NCBI RefSeq assembly: GCF_025698545.1
Contig: NC_068569.1
Span: 19,902,001 to 19,966,000 of the forward strand
Origin: Gossypium raimondii
Taxonomy: Eukaryota > Streptophyta > Magnoliopsida > Malvales > Malvaceae
Direction of reading: 5' to 3'
DNA length: 64,000 bases
The notes under the pieces are model-generated. The model saw nothing but the letters and a program-made list of their open reading frames with translations, did no database searches and was not told where the DNA came from. Position numbers and translations under genes: made by a program. How positions within the stretch are numbered: position 1 is the stretch's first letter; every line of letters starts with the position of its first letter. Of this stretch, positions 39,591 to 50,953 are shown one piece after another.

Positions 39591-42295
39591 TGTAACACCC
39601 CTTACCCGAGACCGTTTCCGGAGTCGAGCACGAGGCATTACTTAACTTATCTTACTAATTCGGAGCATAAAAATTTACTTTTGCAAATTATTTTCACTAT
39701 TTACAGCAAAGCTGTCCAATTGCGCAGTGGTCACTAAATTAATTATAACTTGAGCTACGGAACTCAAAATTTAACTCCGTAAATTTTCCTTGAAACTAGA
39801 CTCATATATCTTCCTACCATAAAATTTTTAGAATTTTTGGTTCAGCCAATTAGTACAGTTATTAGTTAAAGTCTCTCCTGTTTCACCATTTGACTATTCT
39901 GACCTCTTGTTACTAAAAGTAACTTTTCTCGTTATAGGATTTTCATATGCTATTCCCACTTGTTCCTACAGAAAATATACTCATTAAGGAATCTAAGCAT
40001 GTAAATTTCAACTCATAACCATTTTTGTACAATTTGTAATTATTTTCTAAACTCAGAACAGAGGACTCCAAAAACAGTTCTGACCCTATCTTACTAAAAT
40101 TCACATATCTTAAAATATAAATTTCCTTTTGCTACACCGTTATTTTTCCATGAAAATAGACCCAACAAGATTTAATTCCATATATCATTCACCCTCTAAT
40201 TCATTTTATACCATCCTAGGTGATTTTTCAAATTCACGTCACTGTGCTGCCTGAATTCTGTTTCTTTGCAAAATTTTATCCTTTCATGATTTCGATGCAT
40301 AATTTATCACCTAATCTTTCATAACAACAAACACCTTCATCCTTAACCATTTTAATGACCATACATCATCAAATACTTACACATCACTCATTAGCAAAAT
40401 CATCATTACAAACATACAAAATAACTAAATCCCTATACATGCCATAACTCAAACGTGTTTTGACATAAAATACCGAAAGCGAGTTGTGGTTGATAGTGTG
40501 GACGATCTCCGACTTCTTTAGGATCCTTGAAGTAGCTTTGCAATACTATAAGAGAAAGAGAAATAAAAGAAGTAAGCATAAAGCTTAGTAAGTTTACTAG
40601 CAAATAAATAACAACATTACACACAAATAATTAAACTCAAGTGACTATATCTCTAGTTTACTCTTTAGTTAATCTCATACTAGTTCTCTTACTTGTTTAC
40701 TTAGAATACTTGTGTGCATAACTTACTCAACTCTTGCTGCATCGTTGAACATCAATTGATAGTATAATAAGTTCTTAAGTCTTACAACTTACCTGAGCTT
40801 GCCATTTATGCTTTAAACTGAACTTTCATGAACATGATTCGTTTACAAGCCCGTTGAGCTACATTGGAATAATAAGGATACTCGGGTCTCTTCTGATAAT
40901 AACATGCCAAAGCCATGTCCCAGACATGGTCTTATAGGGGACATCTCATCTCGGTGCCAACGCCATGTCCCAGACATGGTCTTACATGGGACCTCTCGTC
41001 TCGGTGCCCATGCCATGTCCCGACATGGTCTTCTGAGGACCTCTCATGATCTTAAGGATGCCAATGCCATGTCCCGACATGGTCTTACATGGGATCTCTT
41101 TACCCAAATGTCATGACATTCGTATCCAATACCATCCTTATGTATCAACGGGACTTTTAAATTTTAATTCTCTATCATTTCATGCTTGGATCATCATCAA
41201 ATAAATTCATAAAATAAATTCATAATTGCTGAAATTAACAGCATTAATAATAAATATTGAAATATTGCATTTATTTACCGTAAACTTACCTCGGTACCAA
41301 TTATAGCCAAATTCACCAACTTAGTCTTCAACTTTATTCTTCCCTTTGTCTAACCTCGAGTTTCGTACTTCTTGATCTAAAATAGTAAATTTAACTTATT
41401 TAATAATCACATTCATCAAAACAGCCCTCGACTCTAACTTTTCAAAATTACAATTTTGCCCTAAACTTTACATAATTACATTTTTGCCCCAAGGCTCGGA
41501 AATTAAACTTCATCTCTTATTCTTATGTTTTATAACATTCTGAACATTTTTCCTTCTATGGCAACATCAAATTCCCACTCTAACATGTACTTATGAACAT
41601 TAGGTATTTTTACCGATTATGTCGTTTTACTCGTTTTCACTTAAAATCGCTTAGCAAAAGTTGTTTAACATAATTTCTAGCTTCATATTCTATCATAAAA
41701 CATCAAAATAAACACTTTTCACCTATGGGTATTTTTCCAAATATAAACCCTAGGTTAAATTATTGCTAGAATAAGCTAAATTAAGCTAGGGACTCCAAAA
41801 CGTAAAAACATTAAAAGCGGGACTTGGGATCACTTATTATGGAGCTTGGAAGCTTGAAAACCCTAACTATGGCTTCCCCTTGCTGATTTCGTCCTAATGA
41901 AGAAGATGATGATTTTGCCATCTTTTTCCCTTTTAATTCATTTTAATTACTAGATTACCAAATTGCCCCTAACTTAAAAATTTTCTATTTCACTTATCTC
42001 ATGTCCATTTTGTCTACCAAGTTACCAATGGTATAATTACCATATAAGGACCTCCAATTTAAAGTTTCATAACAATTGGACACCTCTAACATGTAGAACT
42101 CAACTTTTGCACTTTTTACAATTTAGTCCTTTTGACTAAATTGAGTGCCCAAACGTCGAAATTTTCGAACGAAATTTTCAAAAAATCATTTTGTGAAATT
42201 GTAGACCATAAAAATATAAGAAAAATAAAATTTTTCTCATCAGATTTGTGGTCCCGAAACCACTGTTCCGATAACCTCAAATTTGGGCCATTACA
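39591..42295 (-). mobile_element. Solo LTR 2, related to solo LTR 1
   Basis: 2,705 bp with an exact 5-bp duplication AAATG at 39586-39590 and 42296-42300. On the minus strand it begins TGTAATGGCCCAAATTTG and ends GGTAAGGGGTGTTACA. It shares GTGGTCCCGAAACCACTGTTCCGAT with solo LTR 1 and contains four or five tandem units of GCCATGTCCC(A)GACATGGTC at 40,905-41,095. Confidence 0.9.
40905..41095. repeat. Tandem palindromic repeat inside solo LTR 2
   Basis: Units built on the palindrome CATGTCCCAGACATGGTCTT, repeated four times with spacings of about 60 bp. Two units lack the central A. Confidence 0.8.
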
Positions 42296-42459
42296 AAATG
42301 GCCTAAATGTACTAAAAACAAAGTCCACGTTGCAACGTGGGGCGGTGGTTGTTGCGACAAGCTTTAGACTTTAAGCCATGACATGATGAGGAACCCCATC
42401 GTCACAACGAGGCCAAGTTAGTATGTCACGTCACGACGAGAAACTCCCTCACGTATCAT

Positions 42460-43694
42460 TAGGGGTGAGCATTCGATCGAATCGAATCGAATCGAATCGA
42501 AAATTTTCGAGTTAATCGAGTTTTCGAATCTCATTTTATCATCCTAACTTTATTTGAAGTTTTCTCGAATCGAGTCGAGTGAGATGGAATTCGAATCGAA
42601 TCGAATATATTTGTTCGAGTTAAATTTTAAAAAATAATTTTGGGTCCTTGTAACCATTGTCACCCATCGTAATAAAATTTGTCCACCTTAATCAAATTTT
42701 TTATTAACTTTCATCACCTCATAATTTATTTATTAATTTTTTATATACTGGTTAGCTTATTTGTTTGCTTAGTTGTTTCAATTATCTTCGGATTCTTGTC
42801 ACTATGTATTTTGGAATTAAAAATATATTAAATATAAAAATATGATTTTTTAATAAAATTTATTTTAAAAATAAAATTTGAAATTGATACCAATATAAAA
42901 TTTTAACACGAATATTTTATGGCATAATTAAGAATTCAATTTTAATATAAATATTCAATATGACTAAACAATTCAATAATATAAATAATATAAAATGTGA
43001 AATTTAATTTAATAATATAAATAGTATATATAAATAAAATTATTACTATTTATGTTTAGTGATTTTTTGGATAATTTTGATTTTTATTTGAGAGTAAAGG
43101 GTGAGAAGTAAAAGTTTAGGGGAAAATAAAAAGTTTTGGGGAATAAAAGTTTGAGGGAAAGTAAATAGGGGGAGTAAAATTTTGGAGGGAAAATATTAAA
43201 AAAAATTGGAGGGGGAGGGTTTGGGGTAGATGGGAGGTGGGATGGGAAGAGAATAAAAGTTTTAGGGGAAAAGTGGGAGGGAGTAAAAATTTTGGGGGAA
43301 ATAAAAAGTTTTGAGGGTTTTTGAGAGTAAAATTTTGAAAAAAAAATGAATGGAAAAGTAAAATTTTGGTGGGAAATGGATTTTGGGTAAATTGGGGGGT
43401 TGGGAGGGGAGGGGAGTAAAAGTTTTGGGGGAAAAGTGGGAAGGAGTAAAAGTTTTGAAGGAAAAGTAAAAAAGTTTGGGAGTTTAGGGTAAAACTGTAA
43501 AATATTATAGTTTGATATTCGAATTATTCGAATTATTCGAATTCGAAAACTCAACTCGATTCGAACTTGAAATTCGAAAAAAAATTCGAGTTGATTCGAA
43601 TAACTCGATTAACTCGAATAACTCGATTCGTTTAACTCGAAATTTGAATTTTTTTTCGATTTTTTCGAGTCGAATCGAATTTTGCTCACCCCTA
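42460..43694. mobile_element. TCGAATCGA-family hAT-like element, 1,235 bp
   Basis: Exact 8-bp duplication CGTATCAT at 42452-42459 and 43695-43702. The ends are TAGGGGTGAGCA and TGCTCACCCCTA, perfect 12-bp inverted repeats. Just inside each end lie runs of TCGAATCGAATCGA and ATTCGAATTATTCGAA motifs that can pair with one another. The centre (43,080-43,490) is an A/G-rich tandem array of GGGGGAAAAGTGGGAGGGAG and TAAAAGTTTTG types. There is no coding capacity, so the element is non-autonomous. Confidence 0.93.
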
Positions 43695-43702
43695 CGTATC
43701 AT

Positions 43703-43952
43703 CGTCGCGACTCGATCTAAAGCTTTTAATCTTTTACAAATTGGTCATTGTTTAATCCCGGGCTAACTTTAGAGCATTCGTAAACTCGTATAACCCCCGA
43801 GAAAGGTTGCATAGTATATATATTGCATGTATAGATAATGTTTGCATGTGTAATGTTTCAAATTAAATGTTAAATGATTGTATTTGCTCTAGTATCGGCT
43901 ATAGCATTTGATAACTCGGACCCGATGATTGGGTCGAGTGAGGGGTGTTACA
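43703..43952 (+). mobile_element. LTR A, right end
   Basis: The stretch ends GGGTCGAGTGAGGGGTGTTACA at 43,952, the typical CA end of this LTR group. It and 42,301-42,459 contain ACGACGA/CGTCACAACG motifs. The next bases, GCAAC, should be the target copy, but I could not find its partner with certainty. Confidence 0.55.
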
Positions 43953-44275
43953 GCAACCAAACAATGACACTTAGTGCGCTACATGTATCTCATGCTCACA
44001 TGGAATGACTAATTCAAAAAAAATGGATAAAATTTTTAACATAAGAAATGGATGTAATTTTAATAGACAATAAAATGGGTGGAATTGTTGACATGGAGGA
44101 ACTAATTCTAGCAACCGAACAGTACTATTTGTTCACTTAACAGTAGAAAATGATGTAATTTTTAACAGAATGATCAATTCACTCTTTAATCTAATGTGTA
44201 AGTCAATTTTTCAGTAGAGGGGGCAAAATGCAATCCAAATCATCGTATAGGGGCCTTCATGGTGCTTTTACCGTC
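43953..44275. repeat. Right half of the old inverted repeat that brackets the LTR nest
   Basis: In reverse complement, 44,160-44,275 follows the same order as 28,771-28,875 (GGTAAAAGCACCATGAAGGCCCC, then TTGCATTTTGCCCCCTCTA, then ACATTAGATTAAAGAG). It has no coding capacity. Confidence 0.5.
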
Positions 44276-44282
44276 ATATCCT

Positions 44283-44830
44283 TGACCTCATTTGCAGTCA
44301 CTTTGATGGCAAACGTTTAGGCAAAGACATAAGGACTTTCTTCACCAATTTCTAGTTAGAATATTCATTATCAAGAGAAAATTTTTTATTCGACAAATCA
44401 CACAACTTGGCATAAAATTCATCGATGGTCTCATTCTCTTGCATTTTGAGAGTTTTAAATTTGCTGGTGAGCATCTGGAGCTTCGATTACTTTATTGTAT
44501 TGATGCTTTTATGGGTTGTCTCAAGAATTAACCATGCTTCACAAGCAATAGAGCACTTAGAACTCCTTTTAAACTTTTGACCATCAACTCCACAATAAAA
44601 TATGTTCCTATAATAAGTTTTGATATCATAGATGGACTTACATACGTCCACATAATCGAAAAAAATCACAACCGAAAGATTTGTTAACAAAAATTGCTAA
44701 CTCCATATAATACAGGTTATGAGGTTGAGCAGTACGAGACAGTAATGGGTACTAGTCGTGGTACTACTCTAGGCATTCCTCTCATAATTGTCTCAACAAT
44801 AAAACCTCTATCAATGTTGAATAACTCTTT
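44283..44830 (-). pseudogene. Copia-type gag (UBN2) relic
   Basis: On the minus strand, 44,391-44,458 reads FKTLKMQENETIDEFYAKLC and then DLSNKKF, the core of the UBN2 gag domain of Copia elements. Flanking parts resemble the same domain (a KVTANEVKDM-like end near 44,290) but have many stops and frame changes. No LTR, protease or reverse transcriptase of the same element was seen beside it. Confidence 0.75.
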
Positions 44831-44897
44831 CATAATTGTGGAACACAATAATAATAACAAAATAGATTAAGTTGAAAGGAATTTAATTGAAGAGAAG

Positions 44898-45109
44898 GGA
44901 TTGTATGAAACTATAATTCTATGCCATTCTTATCGATTTTTAACAGGAGAATGACAAATCAGATTTTTCCTCCTCATTTTTAGTATTTTTAGTTGAATTT
45001 AAATTTTTTGAGGAGGAAAAAGCTAAAAAATTAGGAGGAAAAACCTGATTTGTCATTCTTCTATTAGAAATGGATAGTGATGATGTGGAATCACAGTTTC
45101 ATACAATCC
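44898..45109. mobile_element. Foldback element or MITE, 212 bp
   Basis: Two ~75-80-bp arms (44,898-44,978 and 45,031-45,109) are imperfect inverted copies, from GGATTGTATGAAACT to AATGACAAATCAG..TTTTTCCTCCT. A ~50-bp AT-rich loop separates them. No target duplication is clear. Confidence 0.7.
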
Positions 45110-45869
45110 TTAAACATGTCAAAATCACTACTAATAAATGCATGGACGGAATTGTTACTAATATCTAAACTAAATCCTTAAGTACTCTACATATCATAAG
45201 ATATACCATTAGGAAAATATTTAGTAACAATTTAAAATAAATTATTTTATTGATTGAATCTTAGTTCGGTTGGTATCGATATTGTTTTCAAGAGAATGTA
45301 GGTTCGAGTGCACTCCAACCCCTCCGAAACAATAAATAAGAGGATAAAATAAGCTTAAACATGTTCAAATCTACACTCTTCTACACGTCGATACTAATTA
45401 GGGTAAGACTCAACCAACTCTTTTTTGTTAAAAAATAGATTATTTTTTATTGAATAATCATTTGTAGCTTTATAGATTTACACATTAACAGTAAAAAAAA
45501 AAACCACATTAATACATTATATACACAAATAATTTTATTTATTAACAAGCATATAACCCCATTTATTACTTGCCTTTACTCTTATTAATTTGTGATATGC
45601 ATTTGTATCAACCCGTTTTAGATTATGTTAAATGTGATCAATTAGAACAAGCAATCCAATCTTTAAGCATTATGGAACTCAAGTCATTGGGGATTCGCCT
45701 TTGAAATCGTTTACGTTCTATTCTCAGATTAATTTTGGTTTAAAGCCCAGTTAAGAAACTTCAGTTGATGAGACATGAAGAGAAGTGAGGGAAAGGGAGA
45801 AAAAATGAAGGTGTCAAACTTTTACAAGTTGCTTAGAAAATCTGAAAAACAAAAAACAACAGCTGGGAT
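45110..45869. other. Gene-free spacer, including the probable 3' flank of psbS
   Basis: No gene was recognised. AT-rich sequence, with the last ~150 bases likely to be the psbS 3' UTR. Confidence 0.55.
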
Positions 45870-46586
45870 CTACTCTTCTTCTTCATCGGTGAGAAATTTA
45901 CCAGTCCCAGGGTTTATAGCAGCAAAGAAGAAGAAAGCAACATTGAACAACACAAGAGGTTCAATATCGCTAATGGGGATTCCAGTCTCAATGTTTAACT
46001 GTGCTAGAGCTCCTTTCCCTGTAATAATTTCTCCTATCAATGAGAAAGCAATTCCCAGCTGAGCCAATCTTCCAACAAAAAGCTCATTTGCCTTTGTGAA
46101 TCCAAACAATGGACCTGAAATCACACCACAAACCCTACATGTATCATGTATGTTTAATTTATTTAGAGTTTTTCATATATACTTTTTTATCTGAAAATGA
46201 AAAGGCTGAATACCATACTCTGTTAGACTATATAATATAATGCAGAGCAACTTTGTTGTGTTAGAGATTCTAAAATGGCAGATTGCATACCTCCTTCTTT
46301 GAGACCCAATGCTCCCCTAATGCCTTTCCCGGGAGGGATAACCGCCCCTTCAATCCCGGTAGGAGGGTCATCGACAAAGCGACCTCGGTCACCCAACGCT
46401 CCAATGGCTCCAAGGAGTGTGAAGAGAATGAAGAAGAGAAGAAGGGGTTCAGCTTCATAAATGGGAATTCCAGTCTCCAAATTCAGCTGTGCTAGGATTC
46501 CTTTCCCTGTTATTGCTTCGCCTAGCAATGATGCCTACAAGTGCCGGACACGAATATTCAATAAACAAAAGTGAAGAATTCGAGTA

Positions 46587-46626
<40 letters not shown>

Positions 46627-47087
46627 TTGCTTGAAAAGAAAGTAACTTACAGCAAAACCAAGCATGGCAACACGTCCCACAAAGAGCTCATTTTGCTTGG
46701 TAAAACCAATCCCTCCAGAGGTGCCAAAGATCCCATCTTCAACCTTTGGCTTTGGCTCAACCTTTTTAAATTACAACAAGAAGAATATAAACACAATTAA
46801 AAAAAAAGAGTTAAGTTAAATCCCCACTAAAAATATACTAAATGACAGCCTATCTAGAGAACAAATTTGAAATACAATACCCTCTTGGGAGCTGCTTTGG
46901 TCTTTGATTTAAAGATAGCTAAAGTGGTGAAAGCTTTGGGTGAAGTATGGACACCATTAGACAATGGATTGAAGAAGAGATGAGAGACAGGTTTAGGCTT
47001 GAGTCCTTGAGCTTGGAAATGGAGTAAAGGGTGATCTCTCTTCAAGCTCACTGCCTGGCTAGACATGAGCAACATGGTTTGAGCCAT
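45870..47087 (-). CDS. PSBS: Photosystem II 22-kDa protein PsbS, four exons
   Basis: PsbS is a thylakoid membrane protein that senses low lumen pH and switches on energy-dependent quenching of excess light. Exons on the minus strand: 47087-46881, 46761-46651, 46534-46291 and 46114-45870, all with GT-AG borders, giving 268 codons as is usual for the family. Residues 1 to about 60 are a transit peptide (MAQTMLLMSSQAVSLK). The mature part is an internal duplication of a two-helix unit: GFTKQNELFVGRVAMLGFA and GFTKANELFVGRLAQLGIA start each half. Each half has its lumen loop, LETGIPIYEAEP and IETGIPISDIEP, containing the conserved acidic residues of the pH sensor. The C-terminus is TDEEEE. No changes at key positions were seen. 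Confidence 0.97.
46586..46623. repeat. (AT)n microsatellite in intron 2 of psbS
   Basis: About 18 AT units in the intron between exons 2 and 3. Length variation between lines is likely. Confidence 0.9.
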
Positions 47088-47300
47088 TGATTCAATTTAA
47101 TTCCTTGTATGAGATATTTGAGGACAATTGCTATCTCTTTCTTCTTAGATTTTAATGTATCAGATTTAGGGTTTTTTTAAAGGACACAGATGTGGATGTG
47201 GTGCGAGAGTTAGTGACAGGCAATGAGATTGTCCACGTCGCTCCTGTACTTGTTCACTCTTAATGGGAGATAATTTCATGCACAAAATAATTATCTATCA
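47088..47300 (-). promoter_or_regulatory. psbS promoter region
   Basis: Directly upstream of the psbS start on the minus strand. It holds a CCACGTC element (+ 47,233-47,239, ACGT core) and a GATAAT-type box near 47,268, both common in light-regulated genes, and a TTTAAAAAA stretch near 47,175 that could act as TATA. These are motif matches only. Confidence 0.4.
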
Positions 47301-48029
47301 GAACTTGGAATGCAAATTTAACTTTTGAATTTTGATAATAAGATCGAATTTAGTAGTTTAGAAAAAAAATATTATTGGCATTTTGTTCAACTTGGAAAAA
47401 CACTTGTAACTTGAAAAACAACTGGTTTAAATCTTATTGATATGATTCACATATTGTTTAGGATGTTTGTGTCTGCAGAAAAAGAAAAATCTGTGGTGAA
47501 GAAGCAAAGTGTGACATAGACAAAAGCCAGATGTACGAGAGGTGGCCAAAGTTGAGTCAATCAGCTGAGTTGTTATTTGATGTGAGCCACTCATAGGGTT
47601 GCAGTTAGACGCTCAATGTTTCATCGTTGCTGTTGTCATCTTGTGCTCCCCATTGATGAAAAGATAACAAACACCAAGCGACAAAAGGGAGGGGTATGTA
47701 GAATATAGTGATCACTTGGGACTTGACACGTTTTACAAGTATGCAATATTCACTAGGGTTTTTTTCCAAGATTCCTTCCGCTCAACATTTATGCTTTAAA
47801 AACTTCACCCAGGAGCCTCCTAGCTTTCCTGGATTAATCTCTAAAGCCTTTCGTTTAAGCCCAAAACTTTTGGATTTAGGCCTCTCTTTTTGGTTTGACT
47901 TTTTTGTGCTACCAAAAGCAAAATAGAGCTACTTGCTACTCTTTTTGGATCATGGTTGCTACTTAATATCATCCAAAAACAACGAGAAAACCAACCATGA
48001 TAGAATAGTATAAAAACAATACAATTTAC
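47301..48029. other. Gene-free spacer
   Basis: Nothing recognisable. One open frame at 47,708-47,926 has no domain and no splice support. Confidence 0.55.
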
Positions 48030-48515
48030 TTAAAACAAAGCCACCCAAACTAATTGGTGAGCAGCTTTGTTAGCACTTAGACGAATCCAATGAAAAGAAA
48101 GATATTGAAAATGTGAACACAACCAACGACAGACATCAAGCAGAAAGCCAAATTCGAGCTACCTAAAGTATGAGAATTCAAAGCATAAACCGTCTCTAGA
48201 CAATCGAATTCCAAGACAATGTTATTCGTATCTGTCGACTTAAGCCAACAAAGCACTTCGCATATAGCCATAACTTCGGCCACGCATGCATTACCTGTAA
48301 TTGAAAGTGGACCCAACACCTTTGCTACAAACGCTCCCCTTTCATCCCTGGCCACAGCACCAAAACCGATCCGTTGATCAACCTCATGGCGTGTTGCATC
48401 AACATTGTATTTGAGATGTCCCAACGGGGGTTGAACCTATGTACCAGCACCAGCAGCCGGCTGTCTGCCACCCCTCTGCCGTACCCGCTGGTAAGCAACT
48501 CGAGATGCAGCCCAG
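48030..48515 (-). pseudogene. RNase H-like domain relic, probably from a LINE retrotransposon
   Basis: On the minus strand, VQPPLGHLKYNVDA (with the first catalytic Asp), GFGAVARDERGAFVAK, CVAEVMAICEVLCWLK (Glu) and FDCLETVYALN (Asp) are the ordered motifs of the plant RVT_3-type RNase H domain. A frameshift near 48,090 then moves to WIRLSANKAAHQLVWVALF, the usual last motif, with a stop at 48,030-48,032. An in-frame TAG also precedes VQPPLG. No reverse transcriptase was seen upstream, so only the tail domain remains. Confidence 0.8.
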
Positions 48516-48559
48516 TCCTACAGAAAACACGCGGCAAAGGCAATGACGGTAATACTACA

Positions 48560-48960
48560 GTATTATATGTTACTATAAGTTTAATTTTATGTGACATAAA
48601 TAACATTAAATATAAAAAGTAACATAATATAATTTAAAAAATGGATTGGGCTAGGATTGACCTTGGACATTAGAGCCCAAGTCTGATCTATAGTATTTTT
48701 TATATGTTTATATTACAATATTATAAATTACTATAAGTTTAATTTTATGTGCATAAATAACATTAAATATAAAAAATAGCATAATACAATATATTACAAA
48801 CTTAAATAAATGAGTTGGGCCAGACTTGACCTTGAACGATAAAACTTAAGTTGGACCCGTATTTTAAATGGGTTTGATTTTTTTTCTAAATCCATTTCTT
48901 GAGTTTATTATTTCTACCCTAACCTTCACAAAATTCGAACAGACCTTTAAGCTTAGATAC
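48560..48960 (-). mobile_element. GGGCC-family hAT-like element, partial and rearranged copy
   Basis: A 60-70-bp segment (TTACTATAAGTTTAATTTTATGTG...) occurs at about 48,570 and again at 48,729. Family marks in reverse orientation follow, such as TGGGCCAGACTTGACCTTG and AAATCCATTTCTTGAG. The ends are not clear. Confidence 0.4.
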
Positions 48961-49615
48961 ATAACTCAACCCTTAAATAAGTTTAATCTTTAATAATGTA
49001 GGCCTCACAAGTTATATAATTATTGGGTTTTAGCCCTGTTTATTATGACAAGTACTATAACAAATTACACTTTATATATATATATATAAATTAGATAAAA
49101 CGTGACATATTTTATATGATTTATATAATTAATATTATTTACAATAGACAAAATTCATTATAAAAAGAACAGTAGACAGAACTCAAACCCTTAACCAAAA
49201 AAAAATATTAATTAAATAAATATACCCAATCAAAGCATTTATATACATTGAAACATGAAGTGATGACCCAACGTACTGTTAAGAGTTTTGATATTGAGTT
49301 GGTGATAGTCGCTAATGACATGATATGATCCCCATGTTTACGTTCAATAAATAATGGTTGAATAACATATTGACATGCTGTATTATTATTTAGCTCAAGC
49401 CATATAATATATCATTTGTTGTATTTCACCTAAATCTAGACTTGTTCAAATATCACAACTAGAGTTTTATATCTTTATTTAAGCTAGATTTGCCTTTTAT
49501 TATTAAAAGTGAAATTTTATTTTTATATTAATATAAATTAATAAAATTACATTTTATTAATAAATAATATTTTAGACCAAATTTGGATGATCTAAATATA
49601 AAAACATTTTATTTA
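48961..49615. other. Gene-free spacer
   Basis: AT-rich, with a short (TA)n run near 49,074. Nothing else was recognised. Confidence 0.55.
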
Positions 49616-49623
49616 AATTCAAC

Positions 49624-50294
49624 CCGATATATCATGGGATGGATTGTCCAGTTCGACTCGAAGGCCTACTCGAAAAATAAGAGGATTTAGATAAAAATAT
49701 AGGCCCAACAAATGAGCTTAGACAAAAAAATAAGATCCGTTTTCTAAACGGGTTAGACCTTGAGTAAGAGTTTTTCATTTCGGGTCTGGCCCGGCCCAAA
49801 TAAATTAATTGTTTTTAATAAAAAAATATATTGCTTTTTTTTTATCTTCCTGGTGTTTTGGTGCTGCTTTTGCTGTTTGGAGGTTGTTTTCTATGCATTT
49901 TTATTATTGTTTCGCTGTCGTTTTTAAGGTTGTTTCACTGTTGTTTTTAATATTATTTGGATATTGTAATACTTATGTTTTATTGTTAATTTTGCTACTA
50001 TTTTAATTACAACTATCTTAATATAAATATTTTTAATGTATTTTTAATTTGTTTGTTGTTTAATATTTGCTTTAATATTTTTAAGTGTTTTTGATATATT
50101 ATATTTTTTAAATTTTATTGTATATAATAAATAATTTTAAAAAATTTAATACGGGCTGGACTAGACTCGAATTTAACTTATATAATTCAAGTCGGATCTA
50201 AACAAAATTTTAAATTTATTTTTCGAGCCGAATTTAAACCTAAAAACAAACCTAAACTTTGTTGAGAACGGACGCGATTCACGATCCAACACTA
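49624..50294 (+). mobile_element. GGGCC-family hAT-like element, copy 6
   Basis: A 671-bp copy with AATTCAAC (49616-49623) and GAATCAAC (50295-50302) as a 6/8 target duplication. It contains CATGGGATGGATTGTCC, GGGTCTGGCCCGGCCC, an AT-rich centre and ACGGGCTGGACTAGAC near the right end. Several mutations show it is old. Confidence 0.65.
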
Positions 50295-50953
50295 GAATCA
50301 ACAACATTGAGGTGGATATAACCCAAAATTTCCGAAGTTTCCTGCGGAAATAGCGCAGAATAATTGTGAAATTGTGAAAAATTAAGGTGGCTCCCAGAGA
50401 GACAATCAATACATGCCCCACATCACCAGCATTTAAATTATTGTATAAAATTCAAATACTGGTTCTTATATACCATGAATCTATATATGCCCCAGCTGTT
50501 TGGCTCCAATTCTACACCAGAATTTGAATTTAAAACCTCAAATGAAATTAAATATTTATATTTTATGTATTGATGATGTCAATTTATATAATTTTATGTA
50601 GCATTTCATCAAATCATTTTAAAGCTAAATTCGCTTAATTTTTTGAAGAATGAAATATGAGTGCATTAAATATTTAACCCTTAAATTATTAAAAAGTATG
50701 GTATAAAATAATACAATAATCAATTAAAACAACAGCCAATTAAATACCTAATAAAAAATTAAACAATTAATCAAGCTGTTGAGTCGCATACTTTCGTTGA
50801 AGCCACTAACGTTATTAACTTTGTGTTGACTGACTTGATGGTTTGATAATTTGATGACATGGCTTTAACGTAGCGCCATATTATATATTTTTTTATTTCA
50901 CATTTATAAACAACTTGGATAAATGTTTATTTGTCAAATTCAATATAAATGCG
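50295..50953. other. Gene-free spacer
   Basis: AT-rich sequence with nothing recognisable. Confidence 0.55.

Noticed and set aside
43084..43554. 156-codon open frame rich in Pro/Phe on the minus strand
   Set aside because: It comes from the A/G minisatellite in the hAT-like element and has no domain.
44898..45109. microRNA precursor
   Set aside because: The arms are ~80 bp of AT- and G-rich low-complexity sequence with a MITE-like layout, and no distinct 21-nt duplex with typical bulges stands out.
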